A DNA stretch of 64,000 nucleotides, from positions 3,472,001 through 3,536,000 of the forward strand of contig NC_016461.1 in the NCBI RefSeq assembly GCF_000226115.1. The letters are read 5' to 3'. Source of the DNA: Thermothielavioides terrestris NRRL 8126 (Eukaryota > Ascomycota > Sordariomycetes > Sordariales > Chaetomiaceae). Shown here one piece after another: positions 42,001 through 52,727 of this stretch; the stretch's first letter is position 1, and each line of letters begins with the position of its first letter. The translations under genes and the position numbers were made by a program. The notes below the pieces were generated by a model. That model worked only from the letters and a program-made list of their open reading frames with translations, was not told the DNA's origin and did no database searches.

Positions 42001-45000
42001 CATGACCGGTGGCGAGCAGCTTCGGCGAGAGACCCTTGCCAACTTGGGCGATAAGCGGGCAATGTCGGTACGGAGCGCGCAGCGCCTGATGAAGGCCCTG
42101 TCACATTCAAACCTAGCCGGCCAGCTGCTCATCAACATTGCCCAGTATCGGCAAAACGCCATCTATAACAGTGCCGACGGCAGCGCGCGCATCAAGTATC
42201 TCTCGGCAATCGTCGACGACACCCACCAGGTCCTCTTGCGATACTTGGACCTGCTCCGCAGCAACCTGGACCCTGATGCATTCGACCGCCTGATTCCCGA
42301 CATTGTCCATCTCATGAGAGATTACGGTCTCGACGCCAACCTTGCCTTCACGATCCGCCGCCCCAGCATCCGTTGGGACACCAAGATTTCCACCTCATCC
42401 AAGGAGGTCCCGACTCAGACCGCCAAGGCGCTTACTGATGTTGACGGCGATGTGGCCATGGAGACGGACGGCACGTCCGCGCAAAACGATGCCAACAATG
42501 GCACTGAGGCCAAAGTAGAGGCTGACAATAACAGCCCGGCGGCCAGAACTCCGAGCAGTCGCCCGTCGGAATCGCTGCCCGATGCTCTCGCGCCACTGAT
42601 CGACGAGATCCCAAGCGTTCTGCCCCAACAATCATGGCGGTATATCAGCCCGGCATGCTACGTGTTCTTCTGGTCTTTGCAGCTTGGGAACCTGGTCTTC
42701 CCACGTGAGAGCTATTTCGCCGAGATCGACAAGCTCAAAAAGCAGGCTGAAGAAGTCATGAAAGATAGGACGGACATGTCGCGGGCCGGCATGAACAAGA
42801 AGACCCAGAAACGGGACGACATCCTGGACCGCCAGAAGCACCTCCTCCGAGAAGTCAACGACGGCATCACGCCCTTCTCCAAGGCGAGGTTGCACATCGC
42901 CCGCCAAGTCAACACCTGGTTCCCTGCCGACATCTCCAAAGCCGATGCGACGTCGGACGCTCTGCTTGAACAGTGCATTCTTCCACGGTTGCAGATGTCG
43001 GCCATGGATGCGGAGTACTGCTTCAGGCTGGTCAAGTTCCTGCATGAATTCTCGACTCCAAACTTCAAGCTCATGTCGCTCTACGACCGCCTTTTCCACC
43101 ACAATCGCTTGCGTGGCATTATCTTTTCGTGCACGGTCCGCGAGGCCGAGTATCTGGCGCGATTCCTGAAGCTCATCCTCGGTGACCTTTCCAAGTGGCA
43201 CGCGGACAAGACCGCCTACGAGAAAGAAGCGCTGGGCCTCAAAGAGCTACAAGGCACCAAGACGAGGCATTACCTCGGTTTTGCTACAGCTTTTGATGCG
43301 GATGGCAAGCCAACCGAATTCCTCGAGCACGACGCCTTCAGGGAACTCCTGTTTCGATGGCACAAGGAGCTCAATTCGGCTCTGCGGTCATGCCTCAATG
43401 GCCTGGAATGGATGCATATCCGGAATGCCATCAGCATCCTCAAGGGCGTTATCGACTACTTCCCGGCTATCAACTTCATGGCCGAGAAGTTCCTCGAGCA
43501 GCTCAACACCATCAAAGATCGGGAAGCGGCTTCGAAGAACGCCCCGGAGTCTGAGCAAGGGCATCGCGTGGATCTGTCCGTCACGGCGCAGACCACTTAC
43601 TCCGAACTGAAGAAGAGGAAGGCCAATTGGGTTCTCGTCCAGGCTTTCCGACCGGGGGTTGTAAGTGCACGTGCTCGAGCCGGTGTCCAACCAGACGCTG
43701 ACCGACTACAGAAGAATGACAGCAAGGACGAGAGGGGCTCCGCAACAACCGCTACCTCTTCCCTGCGGCCCTCGGCGCCGGAGTTCAAGCCCAATGGGGC
43801 GCGCGCTCAGCAGCCTGCCGATGTTGAGGATGGCGAGGTTAGGGACAGCAGAGCTGGCAAGGTAGCTGGCAAAGCAGCAGAACCCAGCCTGCCGAGACCC
43901 CCGCAAGCCCCGGAGCCGTCGAAGGAAACCAATGCTCCGGCACCGAAACCAAGCTCAGCAGCAACCCCCAATTCCGCCAGGCCAGCCACCCCGAAGCATC
44001 CCCCAGCTCCGCAACCGGGCAGCCGACAGGAGCCGACGAAGTTCTCGACCCTCCCGCCCGGCGGCCCCGGGCTTCCCAGCCGGCCAGAGCTCCCCAGCAG
44101 GCCGGACGTACCTATGCCCAGGTTCGGCCAACCCCGCCACGACAGGAGGGAAGTACCGTTACGAGATGCTCGTGACTACCGCGACAGCCGAGAACCACGA
44201 GACCAGCATCCGCGGGAGACCCGCGAACCTCACGGCACCCGGGAGAATAGAGATTACCGGACACCGGATGCTTCGCGGCCAGAGCGCCCTCGCGAGTTTC
44301 CCGCGTCCGACCGACGCCCTGCGGATGCCGGGCAGCGTGAGCCCGGACCCCGCGATGCTCCTCGTGATGCCCCACGCGATGCTGGCCGCGACGCTAGCCG
44401 CGACGCTGGCCGTGACGCTGGCCGTGACGCTGCTCGCGATGCTGGCCGGCCTTCAGATCGCGACCGGCCCAGCCGAGCGGAGCCCCCACCGCGTCGGCAT
44501 GACCATGGCGTGCCTGCGGATCGGGAAAACCGGCCCCCTCGGGAGAGGACGCCTCACGGTTCCAGCCGATCTGACGGCCCCAGCCGATCTGACTCCAGGC
44601 CTGCCAGAGAGCCTGCGGTCTCCACACCTCCCCCGAGCGGAACGGCGCAAAATCACTCTCAGGAGCCCCCGATCAACCCTGAGCGCGCTCGAATCATCGG
44701 AGCTGAGCGCCCCGACATCTTGCATCCGGCTAGAGCACCACCGGTCCACGAGACAAGAGAATCCGCAGCCCGTCCGCCATTGAGAGATGAACCTCGTGAG
44801 CAGCGGCCTCCACGCACCGAGTCGCCGAGGCGCGCCGAACGCCCACCCGCCAATCCTCCTCAGCCGGACAATAGTCGCGACGATCGCCAAGGCCGTCACC
44901 GTCACTCACCCCACCCCGGGACTCCACGGGACGCCCATGGAGAGCCCGCAGCGCCCCCACCGCGGCCAGACCGGATTCCAGAGCGCGAAGACAGAGTGGC

Positions 45001-46567
45001 CGTGCCCAGGGACTCCAGGGACCCATCGTACGGCAACCAGCCCCGCGCTGACCACGATCACGGCAGACTCAACCAGCAAGACCCTAATTACGGTCGGCTG
45101 AACCCAATCCAGTCCGTCATCGACACGCCACCAGGCGCCCCGTCAGGCCCGCGGGGGCGGGGCGGCCGGAACGGCCCAAGAACCGGCCCAGTCGGCGGCC
45201 CTCCTATGCGCCCAGATAATAGGTTTCCGCCGCTCGAGCCGATTCGCCCGCCCACCCCCGAACGTCACCCGCCAACCGGCCCTTCAGCATCGCGCCCGCG
45301 GCGTGGTCAGTATGACGGCCCGAACTTGAACTCACCGACGTCGGCCGCGCCTCCCGCGGTCGGAGTGCACCCAGACAGGATGCGGCAAATCAACCCAGCG
45401 CCTCCTCCGCCGCCTCCGCCGCCTCCCCCACCTCATCTGGCCGGACCCTCGGGCATCCATCCCGACCGTCTCAACCAGATCGCAGCTCAACCATCCGGGC
45501 CCAGCCCACACTCGCGCCCACCGATGCACACATCCGATCGTCCATCAATGTCAGCGCCTAATACAGGCTCGCGGCCGGCGCCGTCGGGTCCCAGTGCCGA
45601 CTTCTCATCGACCCCGACGGGGCCTTCAGCAGGAAACGATCGAATGAGACCTGGGGGAAGACAACTTCGCGGCATCCAGAATACGCTCGACAAGGCGCTC
45701 GCAGACAACGCCCGGGGCCCGGGCCTGCGGACATCGCGGTCGCGGCCCAGCCTAGCAGGCTCGGACGCCCAAATCTTAACGGGCGCCTCGCCCGTGACCA
45801 CGCCTGTCCATGAGCGGCCGCCGGACTCGTTCCGCGATTCAAGCCGGCGCGAGATGAGCACCGACCGCGCCCCGCGCGGCCCGGAGCCGATCCAAGTCGT
45901 GGGCGACAACCGCGACCCCGGCAGCAACCGCGGCGGCGGTGCCAACGGCGACGACTACGGCTCCAGCCGCACCGAGCACGACCGCAGCCGCCGCGAACAT
46001 CACCGGTCGGAGCGCGGCAGCCGCGCGTCGAGGCGAAGCAGCCGCGAGCGCACCCCCGATCGCGACCGCGGCGAGCCAAAGGACCCCCGCGACTACCGCG
46101 ACAGACGGTCCGGCGTCTCGTCGTCCAACCCGCCCGGCGGCGGCAGCTCCCGCGACGAGCGGGGCGACTCGCGCCGGTCGCTGCGCGAGTCCACGGGAGG
46201 CTCCCGCGAGCCGGCACCTGCCGGCGGAAGGGACCTGCCGCCGCCCCGGGAGTCGAGCTCGCACCGCAGCCACCGCGGCGGCGATGGTCCGTCTGGCGGA
46301 AGGGGCGGCGAGCCGGGCGGCGGTGGTGGAAGGAGCGAAGGGGGCCATCATGGCAGCAGCCGCGGCGACGGCGGTGGCGGGGGACGAGGGGACGACTACG
46401 GCCGGGGCGGGTCGTCGAGGACGAACGCCCCGCCGAGGGACTCGAGGTCGAGACCCGGCGACGACCGCGGAGATCCGCGGGGCGGCGACGACAGGGCGAG
46501 GAAGCGCAGGAGCGAAGGTGTGGACGTGGGCGGCGGAAGCCACCTGGACAAGCGGCAGCGGCGTTAG
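39014..46567 (+). CDS. THO2: THO complex subunit 2 (Tho2/THOC2)
   Basis: Two exons: 39014-43660 and 43712-46567. The 51-nt intron at 43661-43711 has an excellent GTAAGT donor, a GCTGAC branch and CTACAG acceptor. Its length is a multiple of three and it contains no stop, so retention leaves the frame open (2517 aa versus 2500 aa spliced). The structured part (residues about 120-1560) fits Tho2: YDYSIITEDRVSRWAKGARQ at the N-terminus, KFLRISSWWPRSQLSQPNGT, and a C-terminal domain from about 1195 (LPQQSWRYISPACYVFFWSL) through KFLHEFSTPNFKLMSLYDRL. The last 950 residues are disordered and Arg/Asp/Pro/Gly-rich, including an RDA(P/G/S/A) repeat (about 1780-1815). This matches the nucleic-acid-binding tail of Tho2. 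In TREX it scaffolds co-transcriptional mRNP assembly and export and limits R-loops. Confidence 0.94.
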   Translation: MPPKRKRNDRGPSDIGPSRPSPHRPADTALGQHDRSFDGSRSGRGGRNQRRSDRRDSSQSSAPNSSFGASDLRSPPLPRPSSSSSSAAPPSSGAPPPPPPAPTVVTTTSAPTPAPAAPSPIQPFYDYSIITEDRVSRWAKGARQEVIEHGVQSREDEDLTEVVMIFQELIHSVTDGRLPGADAGAVVKEILGPDLSEADRKAGVVFDPHTLFLDTVSTFLDVESGPLHPQLRDFMVATDVSPALMRLVLDPPILQHLDLIRETFVRMGIRQSTNLLYRQASYNLLREETEGFSKLLTELFTTSSSEPPSSEVVQAAFNKVMGLIGTFDLHPGRVLDVTFDVFAAVLIKQCRFFVKFLRISSWWPRSQLSQPNGTFTGGLPIWALPEHSGWMTTEEEEASIAAQRLQRDIAFWERARKIKLDAYFELGGRQLTASEEERLTNGATQDGAESSIEQDWIKITKTLPPPGNRDAAQMLGFKLRFYTSEARDAEDTLPANLLYLIALLIKIGFISLTDLWNHVWPPEENMENVKAQRMKELEEKEKASRPGGEKNALMMAGALPDDMPPPPGNSRRDAAASRPDADKKAAESTEEKPKLPEPTDQKVHLLKCLLTIGALPESLFIIGRHPWILQAYPDDILPLFHRILHQSIEVVYQQSRPTSSRPTECPAKKLPDLDQSGVPKGSVKLSAPPVKRALRWPYPDKAEVGDGASYRFYWDEWADNIPVCQTVDDLFTLCDSLVNVIGVNIGLDASLVAKLASIGAKSLADDRSPGNVARWLDLLKRLLVPSLSLGEPNSSVCESVWALLKQYPIRTRFNVYAEWYEGSISRLEPIKKAFARTRLETLSKMKRLSLTNIPQMAKSLAKIAYPSPGIVCKVALLQIESYSNLIEAFVECAKYFTDLGYDVLVWSVLSSLGGQQRSRTQETSVLLTSKWLQALSRFSGKVFQRYSNMDPSPILRYVHNQLLKGNSTDLLILEELIGSMGGVVSGLDFTDAQLHAMTGGEQLRRETLANLGDKRAMSVRSAQRLMKALSHSNLAGQLLINIAQYRQNAIYNSADGSARIKYLSAIVDDTHQVLLRYLDLLRSNLDPDAFDRLIPDIVHLMRDYGLDANLAFTIRRPSIRWDTKISTSSKEVPTQTAKALTDVDGDVAMETDGTSAQNDANNGTEAKVEADNNSPAARTPSSRPSESLPDALAPLIDEIPSVLPQQSWRYISPACYVFFWSLQLGNLVFPRESYFAEIDKLKKQAEEVMKDRTDMSRAGMNKKTQKRDDILDRQKHLLREVNDGITPFSKARLHIARQVNTWFPADISKADATSDALLEQCILPRLQMSAMDAEYCFRLVKFLHEFSTPNFKLMSLYDRLFHHNRLRGIIFSCTVREAEYLARFLKLILGDLSKWHADKTAYEKEALGLKELQGTKTRHYLGFATAFDADGKPTEFLEHDAFRELLFRWHKELNSALRSCLNGLEWMHIRNAISILKGVIDYFPAINFMAEKFLEQLNTIKDREAASKNAPESEQGHRVDLSVTAQTTYSELKKRKANWVLVQAFRPGVVSARARAGVQPDADRLQKNDSKDERGSATTATSSLRPSAPEFKPNGARAQQPADVEDGEVRDSRAGKVAGKAAEPSLPRPPQAPEPSKETNAPAPKPSSAATPNSARPATPKHPPAPQPGSRQEPTKFSTLPPGGPGLPSRPELPSRPDVPMPRFGQPRHDRREVPLRDARDYRDSREPRDQHPRETREPHGTRENRDYRTPDASRPERPREFPASDRRPADAGQREPGPRDAPRDAPRDAGRDASRDAGRDAGRDAARDAGRPSDRDRPSRAEPPPRRHDHGVPADRENRPPRERTPHGSSRSDGPSRSDSRPAREPAVSTPPPSGTAQNHSQEPPINPERARIIGAERPDILHPARAPPVHETRESAARPPLRDEPREQRPPRTESPRRAERPPANPPQPDNSRDDRQGRHRHSPHPGTPRDAHGEPAAPPPRPDRIPEREDRVAVPRDSRDPSYGNQPRADHDHGRLNQQDPNYGRLNPIQSVIDTPPGAPSGPRGRGGRNGPRTGPVGGPPMRPDNRFPPLEPIRPPTPERHPPTGPSASRPRRGQYDGPNLNSPTSAAPPAVGVHPDRMRQINPAPPPPPPPPPPPHLAGPSGIHPDRLNQIAAQPSGPSPHSRPPMHTSDRPSMSAPNTGSRPAPSGPSADFSSTPTGPSAGNDRMRPGGRQLRGIQNTLDKALADNARGPGLRTSRSRPSLAGSDAQILTGASPVTTPVHERPPDSFRDSSRREMSTDRAPRGPEPIQVVGDNRDPGSNRGGGANGDDYGSSRTEHDRSRREHHRSERGSRASRRSSRERTPDRDRGEPKDPRDYRDRRSGVSSSNPPGGGSSRDERGDSRRSLRESTGGSREPAPAGGRDLPPPRESSSHRSHRGGDGPSGGRGGEPGGGGGRSEGGHHGSSRGDGGGGGRGDDYGRGGSSRTNAPPRDSRSRPGDDRGDPRGGDDRARKRRSEGVDVGGGSHLDKRQRR

Positions 46568-48566
46568 TAACGGCGGCTTCTTCGTCAGGGTTGTCGGAAT
46601 TGGGAAGCTGGTGAGGATGGAGGGAGGATGGGCGAACCGGAGAAATGAAGGACCATCTGCGAAGAGAATGAAAAATATACCTCGAGGAAGCGAGTCGAGT
46701 CGAGTCAGTCAGAATGTCGTCAAACATGGAGGGAGGACCTACGGATACGGGATGCTTGTTTCCGCCGGCTTTCGTCCTCGAGGTTGAGAGAAACGCACAC
46801 ATCGGCCAGGCCAGGTTTTATTAGAGTCATCTAGGACGGGATCACACACACCACTCGACAAGAGATGGAGGAAGAGAGATATTTCCATTGCACCTTTTTA
46901 TCCGGTCCGACGTCCTTCGGCCCCCCTTTTTTGTGTGAGACGCAAAGACAGATGGTTGGAGTTCTGGAGTTCTGAGGACGGGCCATTGTACCATCATCGA
47001 TCGAGTCAATCAATCACCATCCACCATCCACCATCCATCCGTCCATTCCTCCCGTGTGAGGGCGAGGCCGGACAGCAGGACGACTTCAAGTTCGGTTCTT
47101 CGTACTCGGCAAGGCGTCCGGACAGCAAAGTCTTTGGCCGGCCGGCTGGCGAATCTGTTCGGCTCCGATCCTGCTGCTGCTCCCGAAGGTCTTGCTTGCT
47201 TTTTCTTTGTACCATTTATGCGAGAGCCGGACAAACGCTGGCCTGCTCGGCGTTGGCATCAACCCATCCATGACATCCATTCATCCACACGGTGCATAAT
47301 TCGGCGGCGTTTTGTTGTGAAGATATTGGCCCTTCATTTAATATCTTGGTCACCAAAGAGGATTTGTTTGTGGCCTTCAATGGCTTGGGTTCATAGCATG
47401 TGCATGGTGAACAAAACGGGAATACAAAAAAAGCAAGATGTGATACACTGGGAGAACGGAGAAGGGTGTTGGCGGTTTGTAATCTTAATAGGCCGGCCAG
47501 GTTCGGTGGCGTTTGGTGCGGGTGTGGACTGGGCTTGTACTACATACATACATACACATATTTGGACACTGGCGAATTCCTGCTGTACGGTTGGAAGGGA
47601 TATGAGCATCCCTTTGCATCAGACGCGGCGTTTAGGGGGTTGTTGGTCTTGGACGGTGTGCCACTTGGGGATTGAGTCAGAGGATCAGGGGGTAAGGGGG
47701 GACAGATGGATATAGGAGTGCTGGTGGTAGATCCGACATCGACACCGATGCATGCCACTGTTACTATACATTCTATGAGTAAGGCTCTTCACAACGTCGC
47801 TGTTGTTGACTGTTCCGTTGGCGGCGAGGACCCTTCGGCTGTGGGGAGGGGAACAACACCCTCCTGCCCCGTCATCGTATGGCAGCAGCAGCAGCAGCAA
47901 CAGGCACGCTACTTCAAGGTCAATCTTCGACAGACCTGCAAGATACAGACCCTGTTCTTTAAGCATCAAGTCACGTAGCTCGGCTAGCAGATGTCTCTCG
48001 ACACTACGGTGTCATGTAGTGGAGGCCCCAACATCCCCTGATTACCAACGCGGTCCACTATCGCCGGTCAACCCAGGTAATAATAACAGGCCGACCAGCT
48101 GTATAGTACATTCGTCGCCCTTTCGGCTTGCTTAGTTCCTGCCCCCCGTACAGATATCACAGCCCGTTGTCCGTGCTGATTTCACAGCCCGTTGTAAACC
48201 GTGGCTCGCCAGGACGACGTTGAGACCCGAGGCATTACGGCAGTGCGACACCGGGCGAAGACAGCAAGGACAAGACTCTTAATCCAAATAGTGATTCCCA
48301 CTTCTTTTTGATCCCTTGGCTCGGCGAGCCAGTACCACGATTCCGCCCCGAAAATAGGACCTGCAAATGCTATGTCCACCCCTTGCTCCCTAAACGCCGT
48401 GGTATCTTTGGAAATGCAAATGCGGAATCGAAACAAGTCTTGCGTGATGCGGATCATGTATGCCCGAGAGAGAGAGAGAGTAGAAAAGAGGTTATGGTGT
48501 ATCGTCGCGAGGAACACTGATCCATTGCTTCACGGTTTGAAGATAGAACGCTCCCGTGGACTGGTT
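46568..48566. other. Convergent spacer THO2/WSC (2.0 kb)
   Basis: This is a long spacer between converging genes. It contains a (GCA)n run (47883-47900), a GA-dinucleotide run (48466-48480) and a 14-bp duplication TCACAGCCCGTTGT at about 48158 and 48182. An open frame at 47056-47715 (+) has no coding character. Both 3' UTRs must lie here. Confidence 0.55.
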
Positions 48567-49950
48567 TCAGTCGTCATCGGGATCCGGGTTCGTGGCCCTC
48601 AACACCCTGGGCGGATCGAGCACTCGTCTCGAGTAGTCCTGGTTATCCTGCAGAGAGTCGATGCTCTCGCGACTCCGGTTCCGGTCGCCGGTGTAGATGC
48701 CCTTCGCGAAGGGATCGAGGCGGGGGTCGACCGGCATGAGGTGACTGCGTCGTCTCGCGGACGCGTCCCACCCCCCACCCGCTGCCGCGTACCGGTTCTC
48801 GCCGGTTTCGACCGGCTTAGGAGTCCCCATGGCGCCAGGGGAGCTGCCCGTCCGCGCGGGGGACCCGAGACCTGGGTCGTCATATTCGTTCTGCCGCCTC
48901 CGTTTGGAAAACCACAGCCAGAGGCACGCTGTTATGACCGCCAAACCGCCGACAACGCCAATGACAATGCCGACGATGGCGCCGGTCTGGAGGCCGCTCC
49001 GTGAGTTCTGTACAGCGGCAGCGTCGTTGGTGCTGGTAGGATCGAGCGTAGCTGTGACAGTTTTGACGGTGCCGCCAATCGTAACGGTCTGAACAGCCGC
49101 CGTTGAGGTGTCGCTGGACTATGACTCGGTCAGCATGTATTTCGGGATGAGAAATAGAATGTCACGCAGATTGTGCCGGCCCGCAATGGCAAGTAGGGAG
49201 AGGCGCGAATCGTACAGTGGACGAGGCCGTAAAAGAAGAAGTAGAAGAGGATGAGGAGCCTGACAGCGTCACGGGAACCGTGGGCTGAGCCGTGCTGCTC
49301 TACGCAGTCTCAGCTTTACTGGTCACAATGGCCTGGAGCGGCTAGACAGTTCACCACACCGAGCAACCAGCGGGATGGAGGCGACACGCAGAACAGTCAC
49401 GGGAGTGCTCTCGGGCGGGCAGGCATGTCAGCTTGGAAGGGGCCAAGGGCAGTACTCACGGAGCTGTCTGGCGTGGCGGAATAGCCTGCGGGAGCAGTCC
49501 CCGTAGCAGTGAAGCCCGAGACGCTCATGTAGCCAAAGAGGCCATCTCCGCCGCAGTAGTCTGTAGGATAACCCGGACAAGGGTTTTCACAATCGCTGAG
49601 GTCCTTCCGGTCGGCCTTGTTGGGGATGAGGTTGGAGCACCAGCAGTTGTGGTCTTGGACGATGGCGAGGGCGTATTTCAGGGTGGTGCAGTTGCCGAAG
49701 CAGCGGCCGTCGCTCTGGAAGTTACTTTCGACTGGACAGGCAGCCGACTGTCAGCAACCAGATTCCGGATAACTAAGTACACAACAGGTTGAAAGGCCAA
49801 CTCACGGGCAACCATGTCGGCCGTGTTTACGGTTGCACAATAAACCATAGGAATCGACGGCCCAGTGGGCGTGGCCGCTTGGGCCCAGGCCACGGGCGAG
49901 AGGACGGCGGCGACGGTTGCCCATACCAGGGCAGCCCGTAGCGATGCCAT
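48567..49950 (-). CDS. WSC-domain cell-wall stress sensor
   Basis: Four exons: 49950-49806, 49731-49460, 49284-49216 and 49118-48567, giving 345 aa. Introns are 74, 175 and 97 nt and all phases agree; the last has donor GTACGA and a CTGAC branch. Layout: signal peptide (about 1-24, MASLRAALVWATVAAVLSPV); a WSC domain with eight or so cysteines across exons 1-2 (MVYCATVNTAD, DGRCFGNCTTLKYALAIVQD, NCWCSNLI, CENPCPGYPTDYCGG, LFGYMSVSG); a Ser/Thr-rich stalk, one transmembrane helix (about 208-231, AIVGIVIGVVGGLAVITACL) with a basic stop-transfer KRRR; and a cytosolic tail with conserved NRYAAAGG and DPFAKGIY-type motifs. Wsc sensors report cell-wall stress to Rho1 and the PKC-MAPK integrity pathway. 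The very short exon 3 encodes part of the O-glycosylated stalk. Confidence 0.9.
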
Positions 49951-52336
49951 GGCGGGCGATTTAGCAACCCTCTCCGCGCCCGTCGATTTGGTCGATTGGG
50001 GCCGCCGAGGTGGATGAAAGACGGCCGAGGCGGGCGACTGCGTTGGTCGTCGAGACGGTGGAAATCAATTGTTCCAACCAGCCCATGGAGCTGTGCGAAT
50101 GTCGGTGGCGGATCAAGCCTCAGGCGGCCATGCCGAAGACCAGGGAGGTGAGAGACGAGCCGAGAGAAACGGATCGATTGCGTCCGTGGGTCCGTCCGCC
50201 AGTGCGCGTGCGTCGGTGCGTTCCGTGTGGGCGAATGCGTGTCGGACCAAGAATTCCAAGCCCAAGTCGGTGACCTGCTAGTCAATCCGGACAGCTTTGA
50301 CCAGTACTGACCCGAATGCGAACAAAGGAAACGAAACGAAGGGCAAAGGAGGGTTGGCGGGAGGCACGCAAGCGCAAGCGGGAGAGGGAAAAAGCCGAGA
50401 AGGCAGGGCCGAGGTGATGCAAAGCTAACGTTACCCAACTCAAGAGCGATGACAGGGGGTTGTGGTTCAGGCGGGCAGGGATGATTGGCCACACCAATGG
50501 GGACCCGATCGCCAGCGGGCTCCTTTGAGATGTTAAACAAGCGGAAAATCGGACGCTCCGAAGCACAACCGAAGCGCCGCACCAGCAGCGCTTGCAGTCT
50601 TTACCGTCTCTCTTGAACGACGATAACTACACTAGTTACAGGATTGAGGTGAATGACGGATAACTAGGTATTTACCTGCTTATCGGGGCATGCGATTGAG
50701 CGCCTGCAAGGGATTGTGGCCCCCTGAAAAGGAGAGAAGCAGCACCCTGGTCGGCTGGTCAGAGCGCGCATCTGAAATGTCGTCACCGCCTCCACTGCAT
50801 TTTTCCCAAGAACAACAATTGCTGTCCGCGGAGCCTGGGCAACCGGCACTTTGAATTTCCAGTTATTTCCGCCAGAGACACCTTTATGAGGTGCGAGTTG
50901 GACAGGCCACGACGCATCCCTTCCATATTGTTGCTGGATGCTGGATGCTGGATGCTCCTTCCGCACAGTAAATGATCATTCAGTACTTCGGACGGAGTAC
51001 CTGCCCCTTGAATTTCGGTTCTTGCTTGTCATTGCCGGTGGCCGGTCTGCCACATTTCAAAAGCGCCGACTCCCCCCGAAAAGTTCGCCACAGCCCTTCC
51101 ATCGTATTCCTGAAGCGCGGTTGCTGAGCAGCCTCCCTAGCGCGGTGGACTAGTGGACCGGGGTGGACTTAGCGCCGCCTTCCAATGAACCCGTGGGTCT
51201 GGCACGGCGTGCGGGCTGACTGATCTTGTAACCAACCGAACAGACGCCCCCCCCCCCCCTGGTCCACGGGGCTTGGCTCGTATAACGAGACGAAACTTCC
51301 CGTGCGCTCTTGGAGGAACTGACCAACTTGGGTGTTGCATCGATTATCAGTTGGCCTCGTATCTCCAAAACTCGCGCACGGCGCCGCCGCATGCGGCTGC
51401 CGATTGTGGAAACTCGATGGCACGCCGCATGCACGGCATGCAGCACGAAATGGCGGGGCTGGTTGGCTTTCTTCTCGCCCGGGCACCCGTATTCCGAGAC
51501 TGCGGAAGCGAACACACCCCAGACACGAGACAGCGAGTTGCAGCGAGTTGGTGGGATTTCCTCGTCCTCCTTCCGGGGATCAGAGACCGCATGCGCTCGC
51601 TCGGACGGTGGGCAGCGCCGGCTTCGAAGTGACTCGGCACGCCTGGCGACTGCCGAGCGCTCCGGATGCCCGGCGAGGGAGGCCGTCTCCCAAGCCCGAG
51701 AGACAGGACTCCACACACGTCTCCCTATCTTGCGCGCTACGATATAATTTGTCGGTTACCTGAGGACTGTCTCAACCTGGAGAAACATCACCTCTCCGCT
51801 CTGCATCCCATACAACGATATTTCACAGCAGGACAGCCAAGCCATGCTGTGCTCGCCGCGATGCTTGATTGATTCAGGGCCGGTTCGGCGATTCGTGCCC
51901 TGAACTCTGAAAAGTTCACCGCCACTCTCTGTCTTACGGCCACAGCAGAGAGAGAGACGGGACTGAGCTAGGTGGCGCAACCGCTCTGAAACGGTGGGCT
52001 GGGAACGAACCGCTGCAGGTTCCCCATGGCTGAATAACGACCATTATTCTCCATGCAGTTCATACTAATCCGTTCTCTTCTGCATGTTGTGCTGTGTTGC
52101 TAGGCCTAGAGCACGCCGAGAGTCACCCAACTTACTGCGTAGCTTACTTGCGGGTCGACAGGAGCCAGACAACATTTGTATGTGTGTGTAATCCGCACTC
52201 AATCGGTAATCCGTCATGAGTGTTATATCACAGTACTAGCGTGGGGGTCGATGAGTAAGGCAGGTAGCCACTGACCGAGCCAGCTGAACTGCGGTGAATC
52301 GTCAGCAGCCGCTAGATGGCGAGACGGCGCTAACGC
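49951..52336. other. Long spacer upstream of the WSC gene (2.4 kb)
   Basis: This is the WSC promoter/leader region plus unassigned DNA. It contains a GGATGCT triple repeat (50935-50955) and a C13 run (51247-51259). Overlapping open frames (for example 51150-51716 on the minus strand) lack motifs and overlap equally long frames on the other strand. No gene is supported. Confidence 0.55.
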
Positions 52337-52727
52337 GGTGGACGTTAAAGAGGTCCCGCCAAGACTAATTTCGGCCAATTGTCGGCAATGTTTTTATAGC
52401 GTCAATACCCCGCCAAGACCGCCAAGGGGTTTGCACTATCGCCACGGGTTAGCCACGGGTTAGTTCGCCGGGGGTGCGGAGGGCGGCGCTAGCCCCCCGC
52501 TGGTTAGGATTTGGGTTAAGGTTTGGATACGGGTTATAGTTAGGGTACAGGTTATCCTCGTTTTCTTTTTTTTCGATTTAGTTGAGTTTTTATAAAGTTG
52601 TTGCGACGAGTCTTTGCGATTGTTTGTTGTTGATGTTGCTCGAAGTCGGCTCGGCCTGCCGATTTGTAATTACTTGTACGCGGCAGTCTCCGAAATTAGT
52701 CTTGGCGGGACCTCTTTAACGACGACC
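52337..52727 (+). mobile_element. hAT-type MITE, copy 2 (391 bp)
   Basis: Same family and orientation as the element at 21717. The ends are GGTGGACGTTAAAGAGGTCC and the inverted CTTTAACGACGACC. The perfect 8-bp target-site duplication is GCTAACGC (52329-52336 and 52728-52735). The core has degenerate TTAGG/GGGTTA motifs (about 52503-52556), then a T-rich block. No coding capacity. It sits in the WSC-kelch spacer. Confidence 0.92.

Noticed and set aside
43932..44783. Hydrophobic 283-codon frame with possible membrane segments
   Set aside because: It is a shifted frame through the Arg/Asp repeat of THO2; the apparent hydrophobic stretch is a by-product of that repeat.
47056..47715. 219-codon plus-strand frame downstream of THO2
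   Set aside because: No motifs, poor codon bias, and it lies in the THO2 3' region.
49827..50582. 251-codon minus-strand frame overlapping the WSC start
   Set aside because: It overlaps WSC exon 1 in another frame and consists of Pro/Arg/Ser-rich translation of the promoter.
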